Below, piece after piece: positions 51,151-61,016 of a stretch of 64,000 nucleotides of DNA. Location: positions 44,877 through 108,876 of the forward strand of contig JANNOM010000053.1 in the NCBI GenBank assembly GCA_031399065.1. The letters run 5' to 3'. This DNA comes from JADCRZ01 sp031399065 (GTDB lineage: Bacteria; Bacteroidota; Bacteroidia; Chitinophagales; Chitinophagaceae). Within the stretch, counting starts at the first letter, position 1. Every line of letters begins with the position of its first letter. The position numbers were made by a program, and so were the translations under genes. The notes below the pieces were generated by a model that saw only the letters and a list, made by a program, of their open reading frames with translations, had not been told where the DNA came from and did no database searches.

Positions 51151-51768
51151 TTATTCCTCTGTCAAACGCTGAATGGCATCTCTGAACTTTTTATTGTCGT
51201 AGTCAGCACCGCCTTCATGCCGGAACGCCATTTTACCTGATTTATCCAGCACCACCGTAACGGGTATGGAACTGCCCAGCATATTGGAGGGGATAGGCCC
51301 TGCTGGAATGAAGACCGGAAGATCCAGGCGTTTTTTGTTCATGAATTTTTGCGCTTTGGCATGATCGCTGTCTATGTCCACCATTAAAAACAATACCTTA
51401 TCGTTTCCTTTATACTGTTCGTACAGGCGTTGTATGGAAGGCATTTCGGCTATGCAGGGCGGGCACCAGGTGGCCCAGAAATTAATAAAAACAACTTTAC
51501 CTTTTAACCCCGATACGTCGGTAATTTTACCGGTACCGTCTTTAAAAAGTAAAGAGGGAGGTGTCTCTGAACCCGCCGATATATTTTCATTGATCGAAGG
51601 TTGAAAGAGCCCTACTTTCATCAGTTGCCTGATCGCCCAACCTTTGCTTTCAGCACTAAACATTAATGTACAAAAGACAATCGCTATGGCGAAGGTGCTG
51701 AAATTGGCCAGGGACAGCCATTTATACTTGTTTAGTTTTATTTTATGAAACGGGATAGATGATATCAT
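51151..51768 (-). CDS. TlpA/ResA-like membrane-anchored thioredoxin
   Basis: The 205-residue product has an N-terminal membrane segment at about 20-40 (SLANFSTFAIAIVFCTLMF) and a thioredoxin fold with the active site WATWCPPC in FINFWATWCPPCIAEMPS (about residue 103) and the cis-Pro in GSSIPVTVVLD. TlpA-like proteins reduce disulfides in the periplasm, for example in cytochrome maturation. It is convergent with the catalase remnant. The long N-terminal segment could anchor it to the inner membrane. A role in redox defence next to OxyR is plausible, not shown. Confidence 0.88.
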   Translation of the reverse strand: MISSIPFHKIKLNKYKWLSLANFSTFAIAIVFCTLMFSAESKGWAIRQLMKVGLFQPSINENISAGSETPPSLLFKDGTGKITDVSGLKGKVVFINFWATWCPPCIAEMPSIQRLYEQYKGNDKVLFLMVDIDSDHAKAQKFMNKKRLDLPVFIPAGPIPSNMLGSSIPVTVVLDKSGKMAFRHEGGADYDNKKFRDAIQRLTEE

Positions 51769-51978
51769 ACAGGTATTTAATAGTTAAAACGGTAAAAATC
51801 CGGAAAGCGTATCACTTCTACAAATGTACAGGCACAATCTAAAAATACATCAATCTCACGGGTAAAGATCTGCTCAACTTGCAAAAGATTCACCTTATGT
51901 TTTTGAAAATGCCCTGTTTTTTTGCTTTATATAATGGAAATATGCTAAATTCGATATATAAAATAAACCTTATAGATT

Positions 51979-52359
51979 ATGAAAGTACGCAACTCTAAAT
52001 TATCCCCCCGTAAACTACTGATTATTGACCCCGACACCGAAATTACTTCTGTGTTAATTTCTTTTCTTCGCGAAAAAGGTATTGCCGTAAATTCTGTTTC
52101 CCAGGCCAATCAATTGCAGTCCGTTCTGGCAGCCTACCAGCCAGATGCTTTGCTGGTCGATTACACGCCAGTTAAGCCGGGCTCGCGGCAAATGTGGAGC
52201 CAGATCAAGAAAGACCCGGTAAGCGCGCCATTGCCGATGGTTGTATATTCCACGGCTCCCCGCCTGCAACAATTGCAAAAAGAACTCGGCTGCCATCGTA
52301 TCCTGGCTAAGCCATTCGACCTGGATACACTGGAGGCATCTATACTGGAATGTTTTTAG
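51979..52359 (+). CDS. Stand-alone response-regulator receiver domain
   Basis: The 126-residue product is a single receiver (REC) domain. The acidic pocket has IIDPDTE, the phospho-accepting Asp is in LLVDYTPVKPG (about residue 60), and the conserved Lys is in RILAKPFD near the C-terminus. No output domain follows. Such proteins pass signals in phosphorelays or regulate diguanylate or kinase partners. No histidine kinase is adjacent. It starts with a good AT-rich leader upstream (TATATAAAATAAACC). Confidence 0.82.
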   Translation: MKVRNSKLSPRKLLIIDPDTEITSVLISFLREKGIAVNSVSQANQLQSVLAAYQPDALLVDYTPVKPGSRQMWSQIKKDPVSAPLPMVVYSTAPRLQQLQKELGCHRILAKPFDLDTLEASILECF

Positions 52360-52477
52360 GTGTAATGTAAACAGGCTTTATCTTTGATAGATATGTTGTT
52401 CGATGAGCGACAGGGATGTAATATAGTATGTTCCTGTTGTATCAATTCCTTATTTCATACTTAAAAGATCACCTGTT

Positions 52478-54490
52478 ATGTACACAGATACTAAAGAACT
52501 GGAATCAAAAGCTATTAACACGGTAAGGGTGCTGTCGGCAGATGCCGTACAGAAAGCCAAATCAGGCCATCCCGGTATGCCTATGGGGGCAGCACCCATG
52601 GCACACGCACTGTGGGCACATACCATGCACTACAATCCTGCCAATCCCGAATGGCCTAACCGCGACCGCTTCATACTTTCTGCCGGTCACGGGTGCATGC
52701 TTCAGTACAGTTTTTTGTACCTGACCGGGTATGATGTTACCATGGATGATCTTAAAAATTTCCGGTAGTTGCACAGCAGAACTCCCGGTCACCCCGAATA
52801 CGGCCTGCTTCCGGGCATCGATGTTACCACGGGGCCGCTGGGTCAGGGCTTTGCCAACGGGATCGGTTTTGCCATAGCTCAAAAACACCTCGCTGCCCGG
52901 TATAACAAGCCGGGTTTCTCCCTGTTCGATTATTCTATATACGCTATTTGCAGCGATGGAGATATGATGGAAGGAGTAACATCGGAAGCTGCTTCCCTGG
53001 CCGGACATCTGTGCCTGGGTAATCTCATTTATTTATACGACGACAATCATATTTCCATTGAAGGAAGCACTGGTATTGCTTTTAGTGAGGATGTATCCAA
53101 ACGCTTTGAATCCTATAACTGGCATGTACAGGTGGTAGAAGACGGAAACGATCTGAATGCGCTGATGCTGGCCCTTCGGAATGCGCGGTCAGAAACGACT
53201 CGCCCTTCCCTGATACGGGTGCGTACGCAGATAGCGTATGGCAGTCCCAACAAAGTGAACACGGCCGGCTCGCATGGATCCCCCTTAGGCGAGGAAGAAG
53301 TGAAGCTTGTGAAGGAGTTCTTTGGCTTCGACCCTGAGAAGTCCTTTGCAGTGGAAGAAGAGGTATTGGATTATTACCGTTCCAAAGGAGAAAAAGGAAA
53401 AGCACTGGAAGAAAAATGGAACCAGCTATTTAAGGAATACCAGGCAAAGTTTCCGGAACTGGCCGCCGAGTATCTTTCCGCCGCCGAAGGCAAGCTGCCA
53501 CAGAACTGGGAAAAAGCATTGCCCCTTTTTAAGCCATCCGATAAAAAAATGGCTACCCGACAGGCATCGGGCAAAGTGCTGAACGCAATAGCTTCCGCAT
53601 TGCCGAACCTGATGGGAGGTTCAGCAGACCTGGCTCCTTCCACCGACACACATCTTACAGAATACGATTCTTTCACTCCGGAGAAAAGACATGGACGTAA
53701 TTTTCATTTCGGAATACGGGAACATGCGATGGGTTCTGCCCTCAATGGCATGGCCCTTACCAAAGGCATTATTCCTTATGGGGCCACCTTTCTCATATTC
53801 TCCGAATACATGCGGCCACCCATACGCCTGGCGGCTATCATGAAAATAAGACCTATTTTCGTTTTTACTCACGACAGCATAGGGCTGGGTGAGGATGGAA
53901 CCACCCACCAGCCCGTGGAGCAACTGGTATCGCTGCGCTCCATTCCCAATGTTACCGTTATAAGACCTGCAGACGCCAACGAAACCACCCATGCCTGGCG
54001 GGTTGCCCTGGAGCATACAGGAGGGCCCGTGGTATTGATATTTACCAGGCAGGGACTGCCCGTTATCGACCAGGAGAAATTTGCCTCTGCGGAGCAACTT
54101 GAAAAAGGAGCCTATGTATTATCGGACACGGAACAGCCACCGCATCTGCTCCTGATCGCTACCGGCTCCGAAGTGGACCTGGCATTGCAGGCCCAGTTGC
54201 AACTGAAGGAGCAGGGTATCGCCGCCCGTGTAATCAGTATGCCCTCCTGGGAATTGTTTGAAAAGCAGGATGCCGGTTATAAAGAAAAAGTATTGCCGGC
54301 TGCGTTAAAGACAAGACTGGCCATCGAAGCCGGTTCTACCCTCGGATGGCATAAGTATGTGACCGATGAAGGAGCTGTTATTGGCATGACAGGTTTTGGT
54401 GAATCGGCTCCGGCAGACGATCTTTATAAAGAATTTGGATTTACTGTGGACAATGTGGTGGCAAAAGCAAAAGCATTACTGGGCAAATGA
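52478..54490 (+). pseudogene. tkt: Transketolase split by one in-frame TAG
   Basis: Transketolase moves two-carbon units in the pentose phosphate pathway using thiamine diphosphate. The frame starts MYTDTKELESKAINTVRVLS and codes for 96 residues, meets TAG at 52766-52768, then continues in the same frame from LHSRTPGHPEYGL for 573 more. FR-TAG-LHSRTPGHPEYG matches the family's FRQ(L/F)HSRTPGHPE, so the lost codon is probably Gln (CAG to TAG). Full length of 670 residues, ThDP motif ICSDGDMMEGVTSEA, FGIREHAMG and the C-terminal domain are intact. A very recent mutation, a sequencing error or read-through are all possible. Confidence 0.88.
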
Positions 54491-54511
54491 TATCATTCAA
54501 AACATACGATT

Positions 54512-54955
54512 ATGAAAGTAGGAATAGCCGCTGATCATGGCGGATATGAATTAAAGCAAATTATAAATACCTTTCTGTTATCACTCGGCCACGAAGTAAA
54601 AGACTTCGGGGCCTTTTCTTTGGATAACAAGGATGATTACCCCGACTTTGTAGTACCTCTTGCCAGGTCCGTTGCTGCCGGCGAAGTGGAACGCGGGATT
54701 GCTGTTTGCGGCAGCGGGGTGGGGGCTTCCGTAGTAGCCAATAAGATCAGCGGCGTACGCGCGGCCCTGATTAACGATCATTTTTCCGCACACCAGGGAG
54801 TGGAAGATGACGACCTTAACCTGCTATGTCTCGGTGGCCGCGTTACCGGTAATATGGCAGCACAGGAACTGGTGCATGCTTTCCTGGGAGCAGCTTTTAC
54901 GGGCGCTGAAAGGCATGTGCGCCGGTTGCAGAAAGTAATAGCGCTGGAAAAATAA
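54512..54955 (+). CDS. rpiB: Ribose-5-phosphate isomerase B
   Basis: Interconverts ribose-5-phosphate and ribulose-5-phosphate, the step next to transketolase. The 147-residue product has AADHGGYELKQ (phosphate-binding Asp-His), the catalytic Cys in IAVCGSGVGASVVANK and VRAALINDHFSA, and ends with the conserved ARRLQKV-type tail. Length matches the RpiB/LacA family. It starts 22 bases after the transketolase stop, so the two genes are likely one operon for the non-oxidative pentose phosphate pathway. Confidence 0.94.
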   Translation: MKVGIAADHGGYELKQIINTFLLSLGHEVKDFGAFSLDNKDDYPDFVVPLARSVAAGEVERGIAVCGSGVGASVVANKISGVRAALINDHFSAHQGVEDDDLNLLCLGGRVTGNMAAQELVHAFLGAAFTGAERHVRRLQKVIALEK

Positions 54956-55012
54956 TCAGCCCTGGCGGTGCATACCTGCTTATCGATACACTTAATCCCA
55001 AAATAATTACGC

Positions 55013-55636
55013 ATGGAAGTTACCAATATTAAGATCCTGTTTTTCGACATAGGAGGCGTGCTGCTCACCAATGGCTGGGGGCAGAAGTCAAGGCAACTGG
55101 CATCGGAGAAATTCGGACTGGATTATACCGAAATGAATGCGCTTCATAACTTTATCTTCAATGTATATGAAATAGGCAGCATTACGCTGGACGAGTATCT
55201 CGATACCGTAGTATTCAATCATCCCCGTGAATTTCTGCGGGAAGATTTTAAAGAGTTTATCTATGCACAGTCTGCCGAACTGCCCGGTACTTTGCAGTGG
55301 CTAAAGGAGTGGAAAAATAACTGTGGATTCCGCATTATTTCCATCAACAATGAAGGCAAGGAATTGAATGACTACCGGGTGCGGAAGTTCAACCTGCACA
55401 AGTGTTTCGATGCTTTCGTTTCATCCTGCGAAGTGGGCATGCGTAAACCGGATCCAGGTATATTCAACCTGGCTATGGGCATAGCTCAGGTTTCCCCGCA
55501 ACAGTGCGTGTATTTTGATGACAGGATCATGTTCGTAAAAACCGCCGAAAAGCTGGGTATACGTGCTTTTCAGCATACCAGCTTCGAATCGACAAGGGAA
55601 ATACTGGAGAAAATAAAAACAGAGAATCTCGTTTAG
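55013..55636 (+). CDS. HAD-family hydrolase (phosphatase-like)
   Basis: The 207-residue product is a haloacid-dehalogenase-type enzyme. Motif I is ILFFDIGGVLLTNGW (Asp nucleophile, second Asp replaced by Gly-containing D-x-GG), motif II lies in FRIISINNEG, and motifs III/IV in GMRKPDPGIFNLAM (Lys) and CVYFDDRIMFV (Asp-Asp). Such enzymes dephosphorylate sugar phosphates or other small metabolites; the substrate is unknown. It lies 57 bases after rpiB in the same direction and may be part of the same operon. Confidence 0.82.
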   Translation: MEVTNIKILFFDIGGVLLTNGWGQKSRQLASEKFGLDYTEMNALHNFIFNVYEIGSITLDEYLDTVVFNHPREFLREDFKEFIYAQSAELPGTLQWLKEWKNNCGFRIISINNEGKELNDYRVRKFNLHKCFDAFVSSCEVGMRKPDPGIFNLAMGIAQVSPQQCVYFDDRIMFVKTAEKLGIRAFQHTSFESTREILEKIKTENLV

Positions 55637-55696
55637 TAATACACTTTATCTGCCCGCTATGTCACCAAGCCGTTTACCTGATGTTATAAATTCTGT

Positions 55697-58303
55697 ATGG
55701 CCATGAATGAGAACAGTAAACTGGCCAATGTCAGCGAATGGCGTACCTGGGGTCCTTATCTATCCGAGCGGCAATGGGGCGGTGTGCGCGAGGACTATAG
55801 CGCGTCTGGCCAGGCCTGGCAATCTGTGACCCACGAGATGGCAAGAAGCAAAGCCTATCGCTGGGGTGAGGAAGGCATTGCCGGCATCAGTGACCAGCAG
55901 CAGTTTCTTTGTATGGCACTGGCATTATGGAATGGTAAAGATCCTATCCTGAAGGAGCGGCTGTTCGGATTAACGAACTATGAGGGTAATCATGGTGAAG
56001 ATGTAAAGGAACTGTATTATTACCTGGATAATATACCTTCGCACAGCTACATGAAGATGTTGTATAAGTATCCCCAGCAGGCCTTCCCATACGATCGGCT
56101 GGTGAAGGAAAACGCAGGCAGAACAAGGCTGGAAGAGGAATACGAAATAATGGATACAGGCATTTTCGATAACGACCTTTATTTTGATGTGGTTACCGAA
56201 TATGCCAAAAACGCGGCGGAAGATATCCTGGTTCAATACACTGTTTATAACCGCGCGAATGAATCGGCGACCCTGCACCTGTTGCCTACCGTTTGGTACC
56301 GCAATACAATGGATTGGACAGATACGGATAAAAAACCAGACATCAGTATCGCTGATGCGGGTGCTCTGTTATTACAAACCAAAATTATCGGGGACTATTA
56401 TCTCTATGCCGAAACCGAATGCGAATTTCTGTTTACCGATAATGAAACCAATAATGAGAAATTATACAAACTCCCGAACGTATCGCGGTTTGTAAAAGAC
56501 GGTATTCACCGTTGTGTAGTGGAAGCGGATATGTCGGCCGTGAATGACCAGCAGACCGGTACCAAAGCAGCCGCCTGGTACCGGTTGCAACTGCCTGCGG
56601 GCGGAAAAGCAACCGTGCGGATGCGCTTATGTAATCGGAAAAATGAAAGTCCGTTCAGCGACTTCAACGAAGTAATAAATGAACAGAGGCAGCTGGCAGA
56701 CGACTTCTATTCGGAAAGGTCTGCGCAGATCCCAACAAGTGATGAAAAAAACATTTTCCGGCAGGCCTGTGCGGGTATGTTATGGAACAAACAGTTCTAT
56801 TATTTCAATATTGAACAATGGCTGAATGCAGATGAAGGTAATACATGGATGCCTGCGGCGCGTACGGTTAAGCGCAATGCGGAATGGAAACATTTTATAG
56901 CAGGCGATATCATTTCCATGCCCGACAAATGGGAGTTTCCCTGGTTCGCTGCCTGGGATCTTGCGTTTCACTGTATAACCCTTGCCGAAATAGATCCCGG
57001 TTATGCAAAAAGCCAGATCCTTTTATTGCTAAAGGACGACTATATGCACCCGAACGGACAATTGCCTGCCTACGAGTGGAACTTCAGCGATGTGAACCCA
57101 CCCGTGCATGCCATAGCAGCATGGAAAGTCTATAACAGGGACCGGGAACTGAACGGATATCCCGACAGGGAGTTCCTGGAAAAAGTATTTCATAAGCTGA
57201 TGCTGAATTTTACCTGGTGGGTTAACCGTAAGGACAGCGAAGGGAACAACATTTTCGAAGGAGGTTTTTTGGGACTGGATAATATAGGCATATTCGACCG
57301 CAGTGCACCGCTGCCGGGTGGCGGGTTTATTGAACAGGCAGATGGTACAAGCTGGATGGCCGTTTACTCGCTTAACATGATGCGGATGGCACTGGAACTG
57401 GGCTTAACGAACCATGTGTATGAAGACCTGGCGATTAAGTTTGGTAAGCACTTTTTTTACATTGCAGGCTCCATGGCTAATGTAAGCGATATTGAAGGCG
57501 AAGGCTTATGGGACGAAGAGGATGGCTTTTATTACGACGTATTAAAGATGCCGGACGGAAGTTATAACAGGTTACGGTTACGATCTATCGTTGGACTGAT
57601 ACCGCTCTTTGCTGTGGAGATCATCGACGAATCGCAGTGGACCCAGCTTCCGGGCTTTGTGTCTCATATACTGGGCTTCCTGAAGCAACGGCCCGATCTG
57701 GCAAAGCTGGTAAGCCATTGGGAAGTTACAGGAGGTAACAATAAACATTTACTTAGCCTCCTCCGCGGTCACCGGATGAAATGCCTGCTTAAGCGAATGC
57801 TGGATGAAAATGAATTTTTATCTCCTTATGGTGTCCGCTCCCTTTCCAAAATCTATCTGCAGAACCCATTTGCTTATATACTGGACGGTCAGCAGCTTAC
57901 TGTTAAATACAATCCCGCCGAAAGCGATATAGACATGTTTGGCGGAAACAGCAATTGGAGAGGCCCCGTATGGATGCCTTTAAATTACCTGCTTATAGAA
58001 TCCCTGTACCGGTTTCACGAATATTATACGGATGATTTTAAAGTGGAATACCCGACCGGATCGGGTAATTATTTATCGCTGCAAGAAATAGCCGATGCCC
58101 TGGCAATGCGCCTTAAGTCCATTTTCCTGGCTGACAAGGAGGGTAAAAGAGCCGTAACGGGAAATATAAAAAAAATACAGGAGGATGCATATTTTAAAGA
58201 TCATATACTGTTCTATGAATACTTTAACGGTGATACCGGAAAGGGAATGGGTGCCAGCCACCAGACGGGATGGACGGGACTGATCGCTAACATCGGTTGC
58301 TGA
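55697..58303 (+). CDS. GH63-like (MGH1-type) glycoside hydrolase
   Basis: The 868-residue product resembles the mannosylglycerate/glucosyl hydrolases of the GH63 clan. It has an N-terminal beta domain (SDQQQFLCMALALWNGKDPILKERLFGLTNYEGNHGEDVKE) and a large (alpha/alpha) toroid with GDIISMPDKWEFPWFAAWDLAFHCI, WEFNFSDVNPP-like motifs, and a C-terminal GNSNWRGPVWMPLNYL region. The substrate is not decided by sequence. No signal peptide, so it is cytosolic. It precedes the polyphosphate kinase gene by 54 bases in the same direction. Confidence 0.8.
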   Translation: MAMNENSKLANVSEWRTWGPYLSERQWGGVREDYSASGQAWQSVTHEMARSKAYRWGEEGIAGISDQQQFLCMALALWNGKDPILKERLFGLTNYEGNHGEDVKELYYYLDNIPSHSYMKMLYKYPQQAFPYDRLVKENAGRTRLEEEYEIMDTGIFDNDLYFDVVTEYAKNAAEDILVQYTVYNRANESATLHLLPTVWYRNTMDWTDTDKKPDISIADAGALLLQTKIIGDYYLYAETECEFLFTDNETNNEKLYKLPNVSRFVKDGIHRCVVEADMSAVNDQQTGTKAAAWYRLQLPAGGKATVRMRLCNRKNESPFSDFNEVINEQRQLADDFYSERSAQIPTSDEKNIFRQACAGMLWNKQFYYFNIEQWLNADEGNTWMPAARTVKRNAEWKHFIAGDIISMPDKWEFPWFAAWDLAFHCITLAEIDPGYAKSQILLLLKDDYMHPNGQLPAYEWNFSDVNPPVHAIAAWKVYNRDRELNGYPDREFLEKVFHKLMLNFTWWVNRKDSEGNNIFEGGFLGLDNIGIFDRSAPLPGGGFIEQADGTSWMAVYSLNMMRMALELGLTNHVYEDLAIKFGKHFFYIAGSMANVSDIEGEGLWDEEDGFYYDVLKMPDGSYNRLRLRSIVGLIPLFAVEIIDESQWTQLPGFVSHILGFLKQRPDLAKLVSHWEVTGGNNKHLLSLLRGHRMKCLLKRMLDENEFLSPYGVRSLSKIYLQNPFAYILDGQQLTVKYNPAESDIDMFGGNSNWRGPVWMPLNYLLIESLYRFHEYYTDDFKVEYPTGSGNYLSLQEIADALAMRLKSIFLADKEGKRAVTGNIKKIQEDAYFKDHILFYEYFNGDTGKGMGASHQTGWTGLIANIGC

Positions 58304-58357
58304 TTGGTTATTCATTTATTTGCAGCAGCTACAAGATAAATAGAAAAATGTCCATTT

Positions 58358-60406
58358 ATGAGCGCGTTCACTTTTTTAAACAGGGATATAAGCTGGCTTT
58401 CTTTTAACGAAAGAGTGCTTGCAGAAGCAGGTAAACCTTCCGTACCCTTACTGGAACGTATCCGTTTTTTATCTATCTATTCTTCCAATCTCGATGAGTT
58501 CTACCGGGTACGCGTGCCAGCCATGCTGGCTTTAGAAAAAGTTCAAAAAGAAAAATGGATTTACGAGCAGGTAACGGATATAGTTAACAGTCAACTCCAT
58601 TATTTTGGCACTATCTTAACCGGTGCCATCCTGCCTGCCCTGGAAGAAAGGGGTTTTCATCTTGTTTACAATGAAAGTATACCGTCCGGATTATTACCTT
58701 TTGTTAATAATTACTTTTTTACCCAGGTAGCAGGATTTATACAGTTGGTCAGGCTGGAAGATAAAGTAGAATTTTTCCCTGAAAACAATCAGCTTTATAT
58801 TGCCGTAGTAGTACTATACGATGGTGTGGAGAAATTATTCCTTGTAAACATTCCGGTCAATAACCTTTCCCGGTTTCTGAAAACGAAGCTATCGGGAACG
58901 GCTTATATCGTTTTCCTGGAAGATATTATAAAAAGCAACCTATCTCATTTATTTCCTTCGGGCAGCGTAGAAGGAGCATATAATCTAAAAATTACCAGGG
59001 ATGCGGCACTCGACCTCCAGGATGAATATGCGGAAGACCTTGCGGAAAAACTGGAGAAGCAGTTAAGCAAGCGCGATGAGGGACTTGCTACCCGCCTCCT
59101 GTATGAACCTGGCCTCCCTTTAAGGCATCTGCAGCAGATAATAAAAACATTTCACCTGGAAAAAGCTTCTATCGTAGAAGGTGGCAGGCATCATCATCTG
59201 AAAGACCTTGCGCAGATTCCGTTTACTGGAAGCGATATCACTTATGAGGCCTGGCCACCATATGACAGCCTGAGAAATGTATTATCCGCTAATACTACCT
59301 TATTTAAAGCGATCTGTTCCCGTGATATCATCATACATGTACCCTACCAGTCGTACGACCCGGTACTCCGGTTTTTTAATGAAGCTGCCATTGATGAAAC
59401 CGTTACCGAAATATATACTACTCTTTACCGGGTAGCCAGTGATTCCAGGATAGCTTATGCGCTGATAAGCGCCGCCAGGAATGGCAAAAAAGTGTCTGTA
59501 CTGGTCGAATTAAAAGCCCGGTTCGATGAAGCGAATAATATACGGTGGGCCAAACGGATGAAAGCCGAAGGGGTACGGATCATTTACAGCAACAACGCAT
59601 TGAAGGTACACGCAAAAATAGCGTTGGTAAAAAGAGAAGATAAGGCGTTTCCTTACCTGGGTTTACTGGCTACCGGTAACCTCAATGAAACAACGGCACG
59701 TTTCTATACAGATCATATATTGCTTACTGCCCATCAGTCTATGCTGGCAGAGATGGAAAAGCTATTCCTCTTTCTCCGCAAACGCAAAAAGCCCGATCCG
59801 GAAGATGCCATTAACTTTAAACACCTGCTGGTGGCACAGTTTAACCTGCCTGACCGTTTCTCAGGATTGATAGAAAGGGAAACAAAATATGCGCGTACCG
59901 GCCGGGAAGCATCTATTATTATAAAAATGAACAACCTGGAGGAAGAGGGGCTGATCACCAAATTATATGAGGCCTCCAATGCAGGGGTAAAGATCCAATT
60001 GATGGTAAGAGGCATTTGCCGCCTTGTTCCGGGTATTAAAGGACAAAGTGAAAACATACATATCACCCGTATAGTGGACCGGTACCTGGAGCACGGCAGG
60101 GTCTTTATTTTTCAGAACGACGGAAACCAGGAAATATATATGGGATCGGCTGACTGGATGAACCGGAATATTTACCGTCGTATAGAAGTGTGCTTCCCGC
60201 TTTATGATCCATCCATCAGGGAAGAGATAATGTCTATCATAGAATGGCAGCTGAAGGATAATGTGCAGGCAGTAGCGGTAAATGATTCTCCTGAAAATAA
60301 AAGCGCGGAAAGTCAGGGTACTGTCATCCGTTCACAGGAAGCTATTTATCATTTCCTGGAAAAAAAGATGCTGAAAGATAAACCTGGCAGCGTTGTTACC
60401 GGCTAA
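58358..60406 (+). CDS. ppk1: Polyphosphate kinase 1
   Basis: Reversibly makes long-chain polyphosphate from ATP. The 682-residue product has the N-terminal domain starting FLNRDISWLSFNERVLAEA and ending SSNLDEFYRVRVPAM, a middle HKD-like core with RIIYSNNALKVHAKIALV (conserved phosphohistidine region, His in KVHAK), and the second HKD-like part RYLEHGRVFIFQNDG ... YMGSADWMNRNIYRRIEVCFP. The length matches the usual 690-720. It overlaps the convergent MhqD-like gene by 11 bases. No exopolyphosphatase gene is adjacent. Confidence 0.93.
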   Translation: MSAFTFLNRDISWLSFNERVLAEAGKPSVPLLERIRFLSIYSSNLDEFYRVRVPAMLALEKVQKEKWIYEQVTDIVNSQLHYFGTILTGAILPALEERGFHLVYNESIPSGLLPFVNNYFFTQVAGFIQLVRLEDKVEFFPENNQLYIAVVVLYDGVEKLFLVNIPVNNLSRFLKTKLSGTAYIVFLEDIIKSNLSHLFPSGSVEGAYNLKITRDAALDLQDEYAEDLAEKLEKQLSKRDEGLATRLLYEPGLPLRHLQQIIKTFHLEKASIVEGGRHHHLKDLAQIPFTGSDITYEAWPPYDSLRNVLSANTTLFKAICSRDIIIHVPYQSYDPVLRFFNEAAIDETVTEIYTTLYRVASDSRIAYALISAARNGKKVSVLVELKARFDEANNIRWAKRMKAEGVRIIYSNNALKVHAKIALVKREDKAFPYLGLLATGNLNETTARFYTDHILLTAHQSMLAEMEKLFLFLRKRKKPDPEDAINFKHLLVAQFNLPDRFSGLIERETKYARTGREASIIIKMNNLEEEGLITKLYEASNAGVKIQLMVRGICRLVPGIKGQSENIHITRIVDRYLEHGRVFIFQNDGNQEIYMGSADWMNRNIYRRIEVCFPLYDPSIREEIMSIIEWQLKDNVQAVAVNDSPENKSAESQGTVIRSQEAIYHFLEKKMLKDKPGSVVTG

Positions 60407-61016
60407 GGATATTGCTGGCATGACCTATCTCGTCCTGGTTAATGGTATGTCCCATATCAGGGTATATTTTTTCCGTAACATCGGCGTTCATAGACTTAAG
60501 TATATTGCTGCTGGCATATACCCGTTCTACCGGTATATGAGGGTCGGGGTTGCTGCTGCCGATAAAAACAGGCGTATGCTTAAAGTCTCCCCGGTAATTT
60601 TCAGTATTTATTTTATTGCCTATAAGTCCTCCTGTAAATGCAATAATGCCACCGTATTGCTTTGCGTTACGGGCCGTGAATTCCAGTGTGACGCAGGCAC
60701 CCTGCGAAAAGCCTAAAAAATAGATGTTTTCGTTTGATATGCCCTGATCCGATAAATCATCCGTTAATACTTTAAGCAGATCCAGCGCGGAAGATAGCCA
60801 GGGTTCGTTTTGCGATATGGGTGCGAGAAAGGAAGAAGGATACCAGCTATTATTGGTTGCCTGCGGAGCTGCGAGTGCGAAGTCTTGCAGATCAAAGTAA
60901 GAAGCCAATGCTAATATATCTTCAGCCGTTCCCCCACGGCCATGTATCATGATCAATGCTTTTGTCGCTTTGTTTAGTTCAGTGCCGCTGTATATTATAT
61001 TTTTTGCGTGAGTCAT
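60396..61016 (-). CDS. MhqD-like phospholipase/carboxylesterase-family hydrolase
   Basis: The 206-residue alpha/beta hydrolase has the oxyanion region LIMIHGRGGTAED, the nucleophile Ser in LGFSQGACVTLE, Asp in SNPDPHIPVE and His in MGHTINQDE. In Bacillus the homologue MhqD lies with the ring-cleaving dioxygenase MhqO in a quinone-response cluster. Here it follows two dioxygenase-like genes on the same strand, starting one base after the upstream stop. The likely role is hydrolysis of ring-cleavage products or esters, which is inference from the neighbourhood. Confidence 0.8.
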   Translation of the reverse strand: MTHAKNIIYSGTELNKATKALIMIHGRGGTAEDILALASYFDLQDFALAAPQATNNSWYPSSFLAPISQNEPWLSSALDLLKVLTDDLSDQGISNENIYFLGFSQGACVTLEFTARNAKQYGGIIAFTGGLIGNKINTENYRGDFKHTPVFIGSSNPDPHIPVERVYASSNILKSMNADVTEKIYPDMGHTINQDEIGHASNILSR

